From contig JBAKBP010004324.1 in NCBI GenBank assembly GCA_037953745.1, forward strand, positions 62,001-126,000: a DNA stretch of 64,000 nucleotides. Direction: 5' to 3'. Positions within the stretch are counted from its first letter, which is position 1. Each line of letters begins with the position of its first letter. The position numbers and the translations under genes were made by a program. The notes below the pieces were generated by a model. The model was not told the origin of the DNA. It worked only from the letters and a program-made list of their open reading frames with translations, and made no database searches. This document shows, piece by piece, positions 38,780 to 50,337 of the stretch. This DNA is from Lithodes maja. Taxonomy: Eukaryota; Arthropoda; Malacostraca; Decapoda; Lithodidae.

Positions 38780-40040
38780 TAATCACGTTTGATCCAATTT
38801 GAAGCTTCCTTTTGAATGTCCTCTAGTATATTTATTTTATTATTAGTGCATCAATCCCAGATTGTGTCGCAGTTTTCTAAGTGTTGCCAAGCATTTTTGT
38901 TAAATACTAAAATGTTGATGTTTGCGTTATACTTAGTGAGATTTCTTTGCAGAAAGCCCAGAGCCTTGTTAACCTTTGCTCTGATGTTGCTAACATGATT
39001 GATCAACCTCATGTCCGCTGAGATGTGGACCCCCAAATATTTGTGGGAGGGTACAGTATCTAGAAAAGTCCTATGAAGTTTGTAGGAAAATGGGATGGGT
39101 TTGTTCGAACGGGTGAAGCGGATATGGTGACATTTGTCAGGTCTAAATGTCGTTTGCCACTCGGCTTCCCACTCTTTAAGGGCAGTTAAATCGTCCTGTA
39201 GTCGAAGGCAGTCGTCCCTATTAGTAATTGGTCAATAAACTAGCTATCATCTGCGAAACGTCTAGTACTAGAATTTAGCGATAGTGGGAGGTCATTTATG
39301 TAAGAAAGGAGAAGTAGGGGACCCAAGACCGTACCTTGTGGGGCGACCTCAGAACTTACAGACACAATAGAAGAATGAGAACGCTTGAGAACAATGCATT
39401 GATCCTGATTGGTCAAAACAGTTTTAGTCCATTGAAGAAATGGTCCTCGGTTGCCATCATAATCTAACTTGGCTAACAGTCTTTGGTGGGGGACTTTGTA
39501 GAAGGTTTTGGCAAAGTCCAGTACTATGGCATCTACTTGTCTAATTTTTGGGTTGTAAAGGGTTTGGGAAACGCCATGGGTGGTCCAACTGTTTGGGTCG
39601 GAAGCTGTACTGTGCATCTGTCAGTATGGTTTGCCTAGCCGTCCGGCTGGCTCAGTTGATAGCGTGCCTGATTCCCACCTTGAAGGTCTCGCGTTCAATC
39701 CCCGCTCAGATTGAAAAGTTTTTCTGGGATACAGCCGGCGGTTACCATCTCCCCATGAGCAAAGGGGATGGGTAATGGTCTCTGGTAGACTAAAGAAAGC
39801 CAAGCGCTTGCGAATCCTCGAAGGAGGAGAGACGGGCGCTATATAAGTAACCAGAAGATTATTATTATTATTATTATCTAGATGGTCCATTAAATGTCGG
39901 TGGATGATGTGTTCTAAAATGTTGCAAGGAAATGAGGTAATCGAAATAGGTCTAGTTAACGAGAAGGGTTCTGTCTCCAGTCATGGGGAAGTTCTTTGGT
40001 GTCAATTGTCTGTCAGAATATAACCTGCAGGATAGGGGCA
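38780..40040 (-). pseudogene. L2/CR1-like LINE RT fragment, interrupted by a SINE
   Basis: On the minus strand, 40,040-39,880 encodes an ISITSFPCNILEHIIHRHL-type RT segment. 39,617-39,240 has VDAIVLDFAKTFYKVPHQRL, VAPQGTVLGPLLLLSYINDLP and FADDS (A/C box motifs). 39,036-38,851 has MGVHISADMRLINHVSNIRAKVNKALGFL. The frames are broken. The SINE at 39,638-39,878 splits the first two parts. Confidence 0.7.
39638..39878 (+). mobile_element. tRNA-derived SINE
   Basis: About 240 bp. The head carries a Pol III A box (TGGCTCAGTTGATAGCG, 39,648-39,664) and a B box/T-loop (GCGTTCAATCC, 39,691-39,701) at tRNA-like spacing. It is followed by an unrelated body and a tail GGGCGCTATATAAGTAACC and (ATT)n at 39,860-39,876. 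The conserved GCGCTATATAA tail before a microsatellite is typical of SINEs mobilised by L2-type LINEs; that link is inferred. Transcription would start just upstream of the A box. Confidence 0.8.
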
Positions 40041-40099
40041 ATTTGGCAATTTTGACAGTGAGTTAGAAGGAAACAAATAGAGAGTAATGGGCAAATAAA

Positions 40100-40141
40100 T
40101 GTAATATACTGTATATATATATATATATATACATATATATA

Positions 40142-40191
<50 letters not shown>

Positions 40192-40200
40192 TTTGTATAC
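40100..40200. repeat. (TA)n microsatellite
   Basis: Two TA tracts, about 40,111-40,140 and 40,145-40,186, interrupted by ACTGTA. Nearby 40,040-40,500 has no gene; 40,200-40,500 shows only unique AT-rich DNA. Confidence 0.9.
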
Positions 40201-40754
40201 TTTCAGTGGAGCTCGAACCACCGACAGTCATGGCGTGAGAAAGAATAATTAACCTTTTCCTATTTATAGTAAGTATTCAAGATATCCTACCTGCAGAAAG
40301 TATTTCCTTTAATGCACAGGTCGTAGGACCCGTCTTCCAGGATATATACAGGATATTTACATATTCTCATATATAGGGATTTTTACAAGTACCTCGGACT
40401 GAATTGATCCAATTTAATTTTCACCCTACCTAGAATTATAATAATAAATATACATATATATACAGTATATACTAGTACATCCGTGGGCGGCCTGGGGCAC
40501 CGTATGTTCTATAGTAGACATAGGAATAGAGTCAACACTGTACATAATGCCATGCTTTATTTACTTACTAGATTTTGTTTTTCAACAAATTTTCGGCTCA
40601 CAACAGGAAGGCCATCATCAGGTAGTCAATCATGATCCTATAAAATGAAGACAAGTCTAAAATTAACTAAACGTAAAAGGATCTATTTATTATATTTAAG
40701 AAAGCTAAAAATAAGAATTCAGCTAGGTAAAGCATTCATAATCACTAAACCGAA

Positions 40755-40898
40755 TATCTAACGACAAGATTAAAAAAAATACAAAGCTTCATCAAAAACA
40801 GAAAACACTCACAAACAAACATGAGAAATAATAAGAAGGTCCACATCGGGTAACAACAAGTGGACAACTGAGGAAGGTATAGCAAACATTGTGAAGAG
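40755..40898 (+). repeat. 144-bp direct repeat flanking the RTE element (left)
   Basis: Begins TATCTAACGACAAGATT and matches 43,202-43,345 with about five differences by eye. Position exactly at the ends of the RTE-type element makes it a candidate target-site duplication of unusual length. Confidence 0.75.
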
Positions 40899-43201
40899 TC
40901 TATCTATCTATCTATATGCTCAGGCCCAATCCCCATTTTGGGGGTAGCCGACTCAAGACAGAGCAAGAACAGGGAAACACAAAAACAACATAAAACAAAA
41001 AATAAACACAGATAAAAAACACAAACTCTCACACATCCAGGTCACCCAGGAGAAGACCCAGAGACCAGGGTTACCAAGGTCGCTCCAGCACTCCCCCGGC
41101 CCCTGACCACACGGAGAGGTTCCGATCTCGGCAGGCAGACATGCAGCGGAGCCAAAGCCACAAGCCCTCCCACCACACTTCCAGGCACACCCTTCATATT
41201 AATCGTCTCCCCGGGCCAGGCACCTGATGGACTATTATTTAGTCCAACTTGCGCCCGACCCCTTACTCCAAATGACCACGTGTTCACTCAACTAATCACA
41301 AGCATTCTCCATTCACTCCTGTCCACCACCACTTCCCCTGCCTGATCTATAGTCATTCCTCTATCATCCAAAGCCTTTCTTACACAGTCTCTCCATCTCA
41401 ATGGGGGTCTTCCTGCCCTTCTATCTCCCCTTGTACCTGACTCACATATTCTCTTTGTAAGCCTTTCATCTCCCATTCGTTCAACATGACCATACCAGCT
41501 CAGCACCCTTCTGTCCACTCTGGCTGACAAATGTTCCTGCTGCCCCACTCTCCTACGTATCTCTTCATTCCTCAATCTGTCTCTACGAGTAACTCCACAC
41601 ATACTCCTCAAGCAGCTCATCTCCATCACATCCAGCCCTCTTTTCTCCTTTTTCTTCAGAGCCCATGTCTCAGCCCCATACATCACTGTTGGCACAACAA
41701 TTCCTTGATACAGTGCACTTTTTACTTTCACTCCGAGATTTCTCGTCTTCCACATACTTCCCATTGCTCCTTCCTTCCTTCACACACTCTCTGTTTTACC
41801 TCCACTTCCATACCTCCACTCCTGCTTATTGTTCCTCCTAGACATTTAAAACACTCTACTTGTTCCAATATTTCCCCATCCAGCCTCACATCTAGATTCA
41901 CCCTATGCTCTCCCTTATTACACACCATTACTTTACTTTTATTGACGTTCACCTTCAGTTTCCTCCTTCCACAAACCACACCAAACTCTTTGACTACCCG
42001 CTGCAGTTTCTCATCAGAATCCGCCACCAATACTGTGTCATCAGCGAACAGCAACTGATTCAACTCCCAATCTCTACCATTCTTTCCTACTAAACCCAAT
42101 CCTCTTCTCATAGTTCTCCTTTTCACCTCCCTCACCACACCATCCATAAACATATTAAACAGCCATGGTGACATTACACAACCCTGTCGCAAACCTACCT
42201 TTACCTCAAACCATTCACTCAACTCACCATTTCCTACTCTCACACATGCTCTGCTCCCTTCATAAAAACTCTTAACTGCTTCTAACAAATTTCCTCCTAT
42301 TTCATAAATCCTTAACACCTTCCACATTGCTTCACGGTCCACACGATCATACGCTTTTTCCAAGTCCATAAAAGCCCAAAATATCTCCTTATGCTTCTCG
42401 AAATACTTCTCGCATAACTGTCTTACTGCAAACATCTGATCCACGCACCCTCTTCCCCTCCTAAAACCGCACTGTTCTTCTCCTATTGCAACTTCCGTAC
42501 ACTTTATTATCCTCTCTATCAACACCCTGCCATACAGCTTTCCATCCACTGACAATAAACTAATACCTCTATAACTTGAACACTCCTGCCGATCTCCCTT
42601 CCCCTTGTACAACAGCACAATACATGCACTCTTCCAGTCTATTGGTACCATTGACACAGCAAAGCACACATTGAAAAGTCTCACCAACCAATCTATTATC
42701 ACATCTCCACCCTTCTTTATACACTCCACAGCAATACCATCTAAACCTTCTGCTTTTCCCACTCTCATTTGTTTCACTGCTTCTTTCACCTCATTTTCCT
42801 CAATCCTTTCATTCATTCCCTGCCACCTGGGTGGCCTGGGTAACCTATCTCCATCCACCTCTGCTTCAATCACTGCTTCTCTTCCATCTCTTGTATTTAA
42901 CAAAGATTCAAAATACTCGGCATATCTTTTCCTCACTTCAACTGGTTCCACTAGTAATTCTCCATTTTCATCTTTCACTACCTCTTCCCTCTTTTGTCCT
43001 CCTTTCCTTACTTTATTTACCTCCTTCCAGAACATCTTCTTTCGTTCTTCAAAATTCTCACTAAGCCTTTGGCCCCACCTTTCGTTTGCATCTTTTTTCG
43101 CTTCTCTAATTTTCCGTTTTGCCTCTCTCCTTTTCTCCTTGTACCTCTCCCATACCTCAACACTACCATCCTGTAAAACCCTCTCAAAACACTGTCTCTT
43201 C
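40899..43201 (-). mobile_element. RTE-clade LINE, 5' truncated
   Basis: The 3' end on the minus strand is a short (GATA)n tail (plus 40,899-40,915), usual for RTE elements in place of poly(A). The 5' end stops within the ORF at 43,201. It is flanked by the 144-bp direct repeats. RT and C-terminal region are described separately. Related scraps lie at 1.9-2.5 kb. Confidence 0.7.
41288..43035 (-). pseudogene. RTE reverse transcriptase, one frame change
   Basis: The first frame (43,035-41,728) is a full RT: GLDGIAVECIKKGG, YRGISLLSVDGKLYGRVL, EQCGFRRGRGCVDQMFAVRQL, FMDLEKAYDRVDREAMW, GLRQGCVMSPWLFNMFMD and LLFADDTVLVADS (YADD-type box). A second frame (41,764-41,288) continues with YGAETWALKKKEKRGLDVMEMSCLRSMCGV and a C-terminal part (VLSWYGHVERM, GRPPLRWRDCV). 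Both are typical of RTE-type proteins. The break near 41,745 and the absence of the endonuclease domain make it non-autonomous. Confidence 0.8.
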
Positions 43202-43345
43202 TATCTAACGACAAGATTAAAAAAAATACAAAGCTTCATCAAAAACAAAAAACACTCACTAACAAACATGAGAAATTATAAGAAGGTCCACATCGGGTAA
43301 CAACAAGTGGACAACTGAGGAAGGTATAGCAAATATTGTGAAAAG
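43202..43345 (+). repeat. 144-bp direct repeat flanking the RTE element (right)
   Basis: Second copy of 40,755-40,898. It lies immediately beyond the truncated 5' end of the RTE element on the plus-strand right side. Confidence 0.75.
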
Positions 43346-43624
43346 TGAAACAAATAAAAAATATCAAACTAATGTGTCTGACATTCGTTCTATTATCCTA
43401 ACATCTATATACTAATAAGCTACCTAAACACGAATGCTTCATATGGTCCAAAAATTGAACCATAGACTACAATCTATATTGGGAGAGATTAAGAAGTACC
43501 TGAAGATACCTGATGATGGCCTTCCTGTTGTGAGCCGAAAATGTGTTGAAAAAGAAAATCTAGTAAGTAAATAAAGCATGGCATTATGTTCAGTGTTGAC
43601 TCTATTCCTATGCCTACTATGATA

Positions 43625-45300
43625 TATATATATGGATAAGGGAGACAAAAGGCAAAACTGCCTGTGACGAGTGCTTCCCCCAGAGTTAAAAGAGTGACAG
43701 GGCAAAAATCAAGGAACGTTCGAGCCAAAATGTCTGGACACATGGAGTTTGAAACAATTTAAGTCATAGGATGAGGGAAAGATGGATTCAGGGAGAGAGT
43801 TCCAGAGCTCAGCTGTTGAATAGATGAATGACTGGGTGTAATGTTTCACTCTTGAGTTGGAGAGTTGTATAGAGTAGGGGTGGGATTGCGTTGCAAGACG
43901 GGTACTATGTACCCTACATAGAGGAGGTAGAATGCACTGAGAGAGCTCTGAGGAACACTGATTATTGTAGTGACGATAGAATAGCGAGAAAGATGCAACA
44001 TTGCGGCGAAGAGAAAGAGATTGCAGAGAGTCGAAGAGTGGACGGGAGTTAAATATATGAAAACCTTTCCTTTCTACTATGTCTAGCAGTGCTGTGTGAG
44101 GGGATCCTCCCCACATATGTGAACAATACTTAACACAAGGACTCACTGTTCCCCCGTACAGAGCAAGAAGCTGAGCAGGGGTAAAGAATCCCTTGAGGCA
44201 GTTGAGCACACCCAGCTTTTGGGAGGCCGCCTTAGCAAGACTGGTAATATGGTCTTTCCAAGAGAAAGCAGAATAAAAAGAGACACCAAGAATACTGAGA
44301 GAAGATGAAGGGTTGATTTTTGTATTGTTGATGAATAAGGGAAAGTCTGTTGGGAGTTCACGGCGAGTAGATAGATGGAGAAATTGGGTTTTGGAAACAT
44401 TAAAGGTAACAAGCTTTTCTCTGCCCCAATTGGAGATGGTAGTTAGATCAGAAGATAAGTGTTCTATGGCTTCATTACGTTTGCTTTTGAGGGATTGCTG
44501 ACTGGGCCGTTCTGGGAACCTAATTGAATAGTGTAAGGTAGAATCGTCTGCATATAAATGGATAGGACTGGAGGTACAGTTGAGAAGATCATCTAAGAAA
44601 ATTAGAAAGAGAATAGGAGATAGGACAGATCCCTGAGGAACACCAGAGTTAATAGGATGAGGAAGTGAACGATGGCTGTCCACAACCGCAGCTATGGAAC
44701 GACCGGAAAATAAATTTAAGACAAAGGCACAAATAAAGGGATAGAAACCGAAGGAGGGTAGTTTGGAAATCAAAGATTTGTGCCAGACTCCATCAAAGAC
44801 TTTTGATATGTCTAGCACAATAGAAAAAAGTCACTGAAGTCCCAAAAGGAGGATGACCAAGAGTTAGTAAGATAAGCAAGATAACCAGTAGAGCGGCCTA
44901 TAAGGACACCTTGCTGGCGATCTGAAGCAAGAATAGTTTCAAAAACTTTAGAGATACAAGAGATGAGAGCAATTGGACGATAGTTTGAAGGTTGAGAGTG
45001 GTCACCCTTCTTTGGGACAGGTTGAATGAGAGCAAACTTCCAGCAAGAAGGGAAGACGTTAGAGGAGAGATAGAGACCAAAGAGTTTGCCTAGGCAGGGA
45101 GTCAGCATGGAAGCACAGTTTTAGAGGACAACAGGAGGAACACCATCCGGACCGTACGCCTTCTTAGTATCAAGCCCAGATAGGGTAGAAAGTACATCTT
45201 TAGAAGAGATTAGGATATTATTAGTCATACGTAGGAGAGGGAGGATTAGCACCGGAATCTTCCAAGGTTAAGTTTCTAGCGAAAGTTTGAGCGAAGAGTT
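43625..45300 (-). pseudogene. Jockey-like LINE fragment, family 1 copy B
   Basis: The same family as 37,470-38,770, longer at the 5' side. Minus-strand frames encode YGPDGVPPVVLKNC (45,170), FPSCWKFALIQPVPKKGD, YRPIALISCISKVFE and then, in one 369-codon frame (44,818-43,709), VFDGVWHKSLISKLPSFGF, NSGVPQGSVLSPILFLIFLDD, YADDSTLHYS, ILGVSF, WGGSPHTALLD and LWNSLPESIFPSSYDLNCFKL. The join near 44,820-44,870 has lost the FxxxxD part of the A box. The upstream endonuclease is missing. Confidence 0.78.
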
Positions 45301-45329
45301 CAGCTTTGTCAGCGGAAGAAGTGATGGTT

Positions 45330-45385
<56 letters not shown>

Positions 45386-45388
45386 CAG

Positions 45389-45447
<59 letters not shown>
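45330..45447. repeat. (TA)n microsatellite, abutting an LTR
   Basis: Long TA runs interrupted by ATACAGTATATACA. The tract ends exactly where TGTTACGAATCTCG, the LTR-like start of the second Gypsy element, begins. Confidence 0.9.
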
Positions 45448-45451
<4 letters not shown>

Positions 45452-45717
45452 ACGAATCTCGACCTCAGTTGCTTAGAGACTGTATACGAAAATAATTACT
45501 AATGCAAATGCACCTTGTCTCTCTACCAAGCAACACCACGACGCAACAGGTAAGAGCACTATGAATGCTTCCAGGCTCTTCTCAGGGCTTAAGGTGCACA
45601 CTGCCCTGCTCCTATTCTGAATAATATGTAGAACAGAAATAATCATGTAACTTACTAGCTACGAGAACTGGAAACCAACACCGGGATTAGCAATGCTGGG
45701 TTGGATAATCAAAACAG

Positions 45718-46516
45718 TTAAATATATAGGCTACCAGCAGACATAAAAGAAAGAAGAGTGCAGGTGTACTTCGTGTGCCTCACATCGAGATGATATTCTT
45801 GCAACATCAAACTCCATCGAGTAAGCCTCTGGTTTTTGTCCTCGAGTTTATTAATAAGAAACTGCAAAGGATGATGGTCAGAGTAGATTCTGAGCACGGG
45901 CCTATATGGTGGCAAATAAACAGCGAAATGGTGTAAACTCAAAATAATAGCTAGCAACTCCCTTTCGATCACAGAATAATTCTTTTGTGCTCGGTTAAAC
46001 TTTTTCGAAAAGTAGGAAATGGGGTACTCAACATCAACACAGAGCCGGCACCCACATCGCTCGCATCTACTGCCAAGACGAAAGGCCTGTTGAAATCTGG
46101 GGCACGTAATATATGATGGCAACAGGGGAGGCTTTTGACATCTTTGAAAGCCTGCTCACACTCTGTTGTCCATTTATATGTTTTTTTCTTTTGTAGCAAA
46201 TTTTTCAATGGGGCAAGCACGGTGGAATATCCTTTGATGAACCGGCGATAATAGCCTGTCATGCCAAGGAAACTTTGCACGGCTTTCTTATTATGAGGTG
46301 CTCGGAAACTCTGGATAGCCTCCACCTTCGCCCGAGGGGGACAGACCTGGCCGTGGCCAACAACATAACCTAGATATTGCACCCGAGCCTGCACGAACTC
46401 ACACTTTGCCAGGTTGACCACTAAACCAGCCTCAGACAACTTCCGGAAAAGCTCACCCACACATTGGCCAAATGGTCGGTCCAATTTGTGTCATAGACCA
46501 AACAATTGGGGACATC
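45718..46516 (-). pseudogene. RT C-terminal part and RNase H of second Gmr1-like element
   Basis: Frames carry CLVYDTNWTDHL at the LINE junction, EAGLVVNLAKCEFVQARVQYLGYVVGHGQVCPP and FLGMTGYYRRFIKGYSTVLAPL. After a frame change comes RNase H-like VEYPISYFSKKFNRAQKNYSVIERELLAIIL, YSDHHPLQFL and NQRLTRWSLMLQEYHLDVRH. The homology ends near 45,780, so the PPT and end of pol are deleted. Confidence 0.8.
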
Positions 46517-47101
46517 AAGGGAGCTTCTGCCACCACCGGGGGTTCTCCAACTGCAGCTGCTGGATCCTCCCGAGGGAAAGGTAAGTCTGTGTCCCGAGAA
46601 GGTAAGTCTGTGTCGATTGTGGGCGACTCCATGGTAAGACATTTAGTTAGGGCTACCCGCACTAAACTTAGGAAGGTTGTGTGTCTGCCTGGCCATGGAG
46701 TTGGGAGGGTTTTAGAGAAGATGGACCACATCTTGGAAGATAGTGGAGATAACCCCATTATCTGTCTCAGTGCCGGGAGTAACGATGTTGGTAAGGGTAG
46801 AAGTGAGGAACTGCTGCAGCAGTATCGGGATGTGTTAGATAAAGTTAGGATGAAGGGAGGGATCCCTGTAGTACATTGTATCCTACCCAGAAGAGGAGTT
46901 CCCAAGGAATGGACATCCAGGGCGATTGGTGTCAATTGCCGTTTGGAGAAATATTGCAAAGAAAAAGCAATACCATTCATTGATAACTGGGATAGTTTCT
47001 ATGGGAGAGATGGGATGTACGCAAGGGATGGGGTTCATCTTTCACGGTTAGGGGTTTCTACATTAGCTAGTTCTTTAGATAGGGTGGTTGTGGGGTTTTG
47101 A
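46517..47101 (+). CDS. LINE ORF1: SGNH/GDSL esterase-like protein (5' truncated)
   Basis: The frame runs from the LINE's left edge to 47,101 (about 195 LINE codons; the ATG at 46,472 lies in Gypsy DNA). SGNH hydrolase blocks are present in order: SIVGDSMVRH (catalytic Ser block I), SAGSNDV (block III GxND), then YARDGVHLSRLG with the DxxH dyad (block V). Esterase domains of this kind are known from ORF1 of CR1/L2 elements, where they may aid membrane or RNP interactions. All catalytic residues seen are intact. It overlaps the ORF2 start by 4 bp (TG sharing at 47,098). Confidence 0.8.
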   Translation, partial: KGASATTGGSPTAAAGSSRGKGKSVSREGKSVSIVGDSMVRHLVRATRTKLRKVVCLPGHGVGRVLEKMDHILEDSGDNPIICLSAGSNDVGKGRSEELLQQYRDVLDKVRMKGGIPVVHCILPRRGVPKEWTSRAIGVNCRLEKYCKEKAIPFIDNWDSFYGRDGMYARDGVHLSRLGVSTLASSLDRVVVGF

Positions 47102-50100
47102 ACAGAAATATTGAGAGTGTAAATGAGAGGTTAAATGGAACAATTTTAGCGTCAGGCGAAAGCGATAAGGATATTCAGTCTCATGCTAAAAATGATGACT
47201 ATAATGCAAATGATAGTAGTGATGGTGCAACGGAAGATGGAAATGTCGCTAAAAACAAAGGTAAATTAGGTATAAAGAAAAGAAGTAAATTGAGAGTATA
47301 TTACACAAACTGTAGGAGTCTATGTAACAAAATGAACGAACTTAGAGCCCTTGTTAGCAAAGAAAATATATACATAATAGCGCTAACTGAAACGTGGATT
47401 AATACAGAAACCAGGCATTTTTTAGCAGAATTTGATATACCAGGATATAGTTTGTTTAAATATGACCGAACAAGTAAGAGGGGTGGCGGTATAGCAATGT
47501 TTGTCAGGAGTACATTAAAAAGCTGTATTAAATCAGGTATTAGACTAAATAACGATAATGAAAGTGTTTGGGTAGAGGTTAACGAAGGTAGTGAGACCAT
47601 AGTTATTGGAGTTATGTATAGACCGCCAAATATGAGTAGAAATGACGGAACGTCATTATGGGAGGAAATTAAAATGGCATCAAGGTTTAGCAATGTGTGC
47701 ATTATGGGGGATTTTAATTTTCCGAATATAGATTGGCAGCATCAAATAGGAGACTCTGATTCTGAGGAGTTTATAGAGGTAGTACAAGATAGTTTTTTAT
47801 TTCAATTCATAGATACGCCGACTAGAGGTAATAATATTCTCGATTTAGTTTTCAGTAACAATGAACATATGGTAAATAATGTAGAGATAGGGGACCACCT
47901 AGGAAATAGTGACCACAATTCTGTGTATTTTAATATACAATGGAAAGGTAATACCAGAGAGAATACAACATTAATACCTGACTTTAGAAAAGCCAATTAT
48001 GGTGGGTTAAGAAGAGCCCTATTAGCGGACCCTATGGTCAAAAAATTAAGTCGATCCAGGTGTCCAAATGAGTGTACCCCTTCTCAGGCACCTGTCATCT
48101 TAAGTCAGGAAGAGACGTCAACCTTGGTAGATACATACGATAATTTTATCAAGTCAGTATTCAATGCACAAAATAAATACATCCCCAAAAGAAAATTTAG
48201 ATCAACACAGAACCAACCCAAATGGATGAATAATAGACTATTAGATCTTCTAGGACAAAAGAGAGGAATATATAGAAAAATTAGAAAAGGCGAAATTCAC
48301 CTACTTGCTTACTATCAGAATCTATCAAGACAGGTAAAAAAGGATATTAGGAAAGAAAAAAGAAATTATGAAATTAAGGTTGCCAATGACTCAAAAACTA
48401 ATCCTAAAGCTTTTTACCAACTATATAAATCCAAGGTTAGAGATGTAATTGGTCCCCTTAAAACTTCGATAGGAGAAATGACAGAAAATGATTTAGAAAT
48501 GTGCAGTACATTAAATAGTCAATTTCTTTCCGTTTTCACTAATGAAAATTTGGCACAGTTTCCAGAAGTCCGTAAGGTATATAGCGATAGTATAGAAAAT
48601 AGGTTAAGTACGGTTACTATAAGTAGAAATGATGTGCTTAAGGATATTGACAGACTGAACCTCATAAATCGCCTGGTCCTGATGAGGTATATGCTAGAGT
48701 ATTAAAAGAATGTAGGATGAGTTAAGTTACCCATTAACATTTTTATTTACAAGTCATTGGAGACAGGTATAGTTCCAGAAGCTTGGAAGCTTGCAAACGT
48801 AGTTCCGATCTTCAAAAAAGGTGACAAATCAATAGCATCCAATTACCGTCCCATTAGTCTTACATCAATCATAGGAAAGCTACTAGAGTCAATTATTGCT
48901 AGTAAAATTAGAAACCACTTAGATACATTTAATTTAATAATTCTTCTCAGCATGGATTCACTCAGGACGTTCTTGCCTTACTAATTTGCTTAGTTTTTTC
49001 TCAGAGGTATATGAAGCAGTAGATAATGACAAGTCATATGATATAATATATTTAGATTTCAGTAAAGCTTTCGACAGAGTCCCCATGAGAGATTGATGAG
49101 AAAGGTTGAGGCACATGGAATAGGTGGGGCGTTGTTGGGATGGATTAGGTCATGGCTAATTGGTAGGAAGCAGAGAGTCAGCATAAATGGTACGAAGTCA
49201 GAATGGGGAGCAGTCAAAAGTGGTGTCCCCCAGGGATCTGTATTAGGTCCTCTGTTGTTTGTTATATACATAAATGACCTTGATTTAGGTATAACTAGTA
49301 GGATAAGTAAATTTGCAGACGATACCAAAATGGGGAGAACAATTGATTCAGATAGAGATATAGAGTGCCTCCAAAGGGATCTAGATACCTTACACGAATG
49401 GTCAGTAAATTGGCAGATGAAGTTTAACATTGACAAATGCAAGGTATTAAAGATAGGGAAGATGCATACAAATGTTAAATATAAACTAGCTAATGTGGAA
49501 TTAGAAAACTCGAATTGTGAGAAAGATCTAGGTGTGTTTGTTAGCAATGATTTGAAGCCTAGACAACAGTGTATAAGCGTTCGAAACAAGGCAAACAGGA
49601 TTCTCGGGTTCATCTCAAGGAGTGTGAGTAACAGAACTGCTGATGTTATCTTAAAACTTTACTTGTCATTAGTGAGACCCCATATGGATTATGCTGTTCA
49701 ATTTTGGTGTCCTTATTACAGAATGGACATAGATTCATTGGAGAGAGTACAACGTAGAATGACAAAAATGATCCATAATATTAGAAATCTTCCGTATAAA
49801 GAAAGGTTGAAGAAATTAGGCTTACATTCGTTAGAGAGACGCAGAGTTAGAGGGGATATGATAGAGGTGTTCAAGTGGGTTAGTGGGATTAACAAAGGGG
49901 ACATGACAAATGTACTAAAGCTCAGTGATAGCGAAAGAACTCGTACCAATGGTTTCAAATTAGATAAATTTCGTTTCAGAAAAGATATAGGCAAATATTG
50001 GTTTGGTAACAGAGTTGTAGATGGGTGGAATGGACTACCAAGTGCTATAGTGGGATTAAAAACGATAGGGAGCTTTAAGATAAAATTGGATAAGCATATG

Positions 50101-50121
50101 GACGAGAAGGGTTGGGTGTGA
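47098..50121 (+). pseudogene. LINE ORF2: endonuclease and reverse transcriptase, frameshifted
   Basis: The first frame (47,098-48,705) has the APE-type endonuclease: YYTNCRSL, IIALTETWI, GGGIAMFV, VIGVMYRPP, CIMGDFNFPNIDW and GNSDHN. It then enters the RT linker. A second frame (48,757-48,984) has FKKGDKSIASNYRPISLTSI. A third (49,093-50,121) has SGVPQGSVLGPLLFVIYINDL, KFADDTKMG, CKVLKIG, DLGVFVS and the long C-terminal WNGLPSAIV...SFKIKLDKH end typical of CR1/L2. Breaks lie at about 48,690 and 48,985-49,090; the A box (FSKAFDRVP) is in the latter gap. Confidence 0.85.
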
Positions 50122-50337
50122 AGGGGGATCAGCAGGGTTGGGCCAATCAGCGCTCTGCAGACCCCCGTAATCCTGTGTTAATCTCTAACCGTTTTGGTAA
50201 GATGATCCTCAGGGTATTAGAGTGTTGAGCCTATAATTGGGCTTTGTAATTGGGGTTGTGTGGGACAGGGATCTGCCTTGCTTAGGCCAATCGGCTTTCT
50301 GCAGACTCCCATTTTCTTATGTTCTTATGTTCTTATC

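Larger units (their letters stand above)
40511..43620. mobile_element. Inverted-repeat element with hammerhead-like motifs, split by an RTE insertion
   Basis: 40,511-40,624 and 43,507-43,620 are 114-bp inverted repeats, almost identical (ATAGTAGACATAGGAATAGA...). Each contains CTGATGATGGC...GCCGAAA, the conserved core of hammerhead ribozymes (minus strand 40,621-40,591; plus strand 43,510-43,540). Without the RTE insertion and one 144-bp direct repeat, the element would be about 0.7 kb. Penelope-like retroelements are known to carry hammerheads in their terminal repeats, so a Penelope-derived element is the best guess. Confidence 0.55.
46517..50334 (+). mobile_element. CR1/L2-type LINE inserted in the Gypsy RT
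   Basis: It carries an SGNH-esterase ORF1, an AP-endonuclease/RT ORF2 (frameshifted) and a 3' end of 8-bp tandem repeats (TTCTTATG at about 50,314-50,336), the usual 3' terminus of CR1-type elements. The Gypsy sequence resumes on both sides with about 3 bp (ATC) in common, fitting the very short or absent target duplications of CR1. Confidence 0.85.

Noticed and set aside
39638..39710. Functional tRNA gene
   Set aside because: A and B boxes are present but the acceptor stem does not fold, and the sequence continues into a SINE body and tail.
40903..40920. TCTA tandem as an independent microsatellite
   Set aside because: Better explained as the 3' tail of the RTE element.
41531..43300. Plus-strand Ser/Phe/Leu-rich ORFs opposite the RTE element
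   Set aside because: Antisense shadows of the RT gene; composition reflects complemented Lys/Glu-rich codons.
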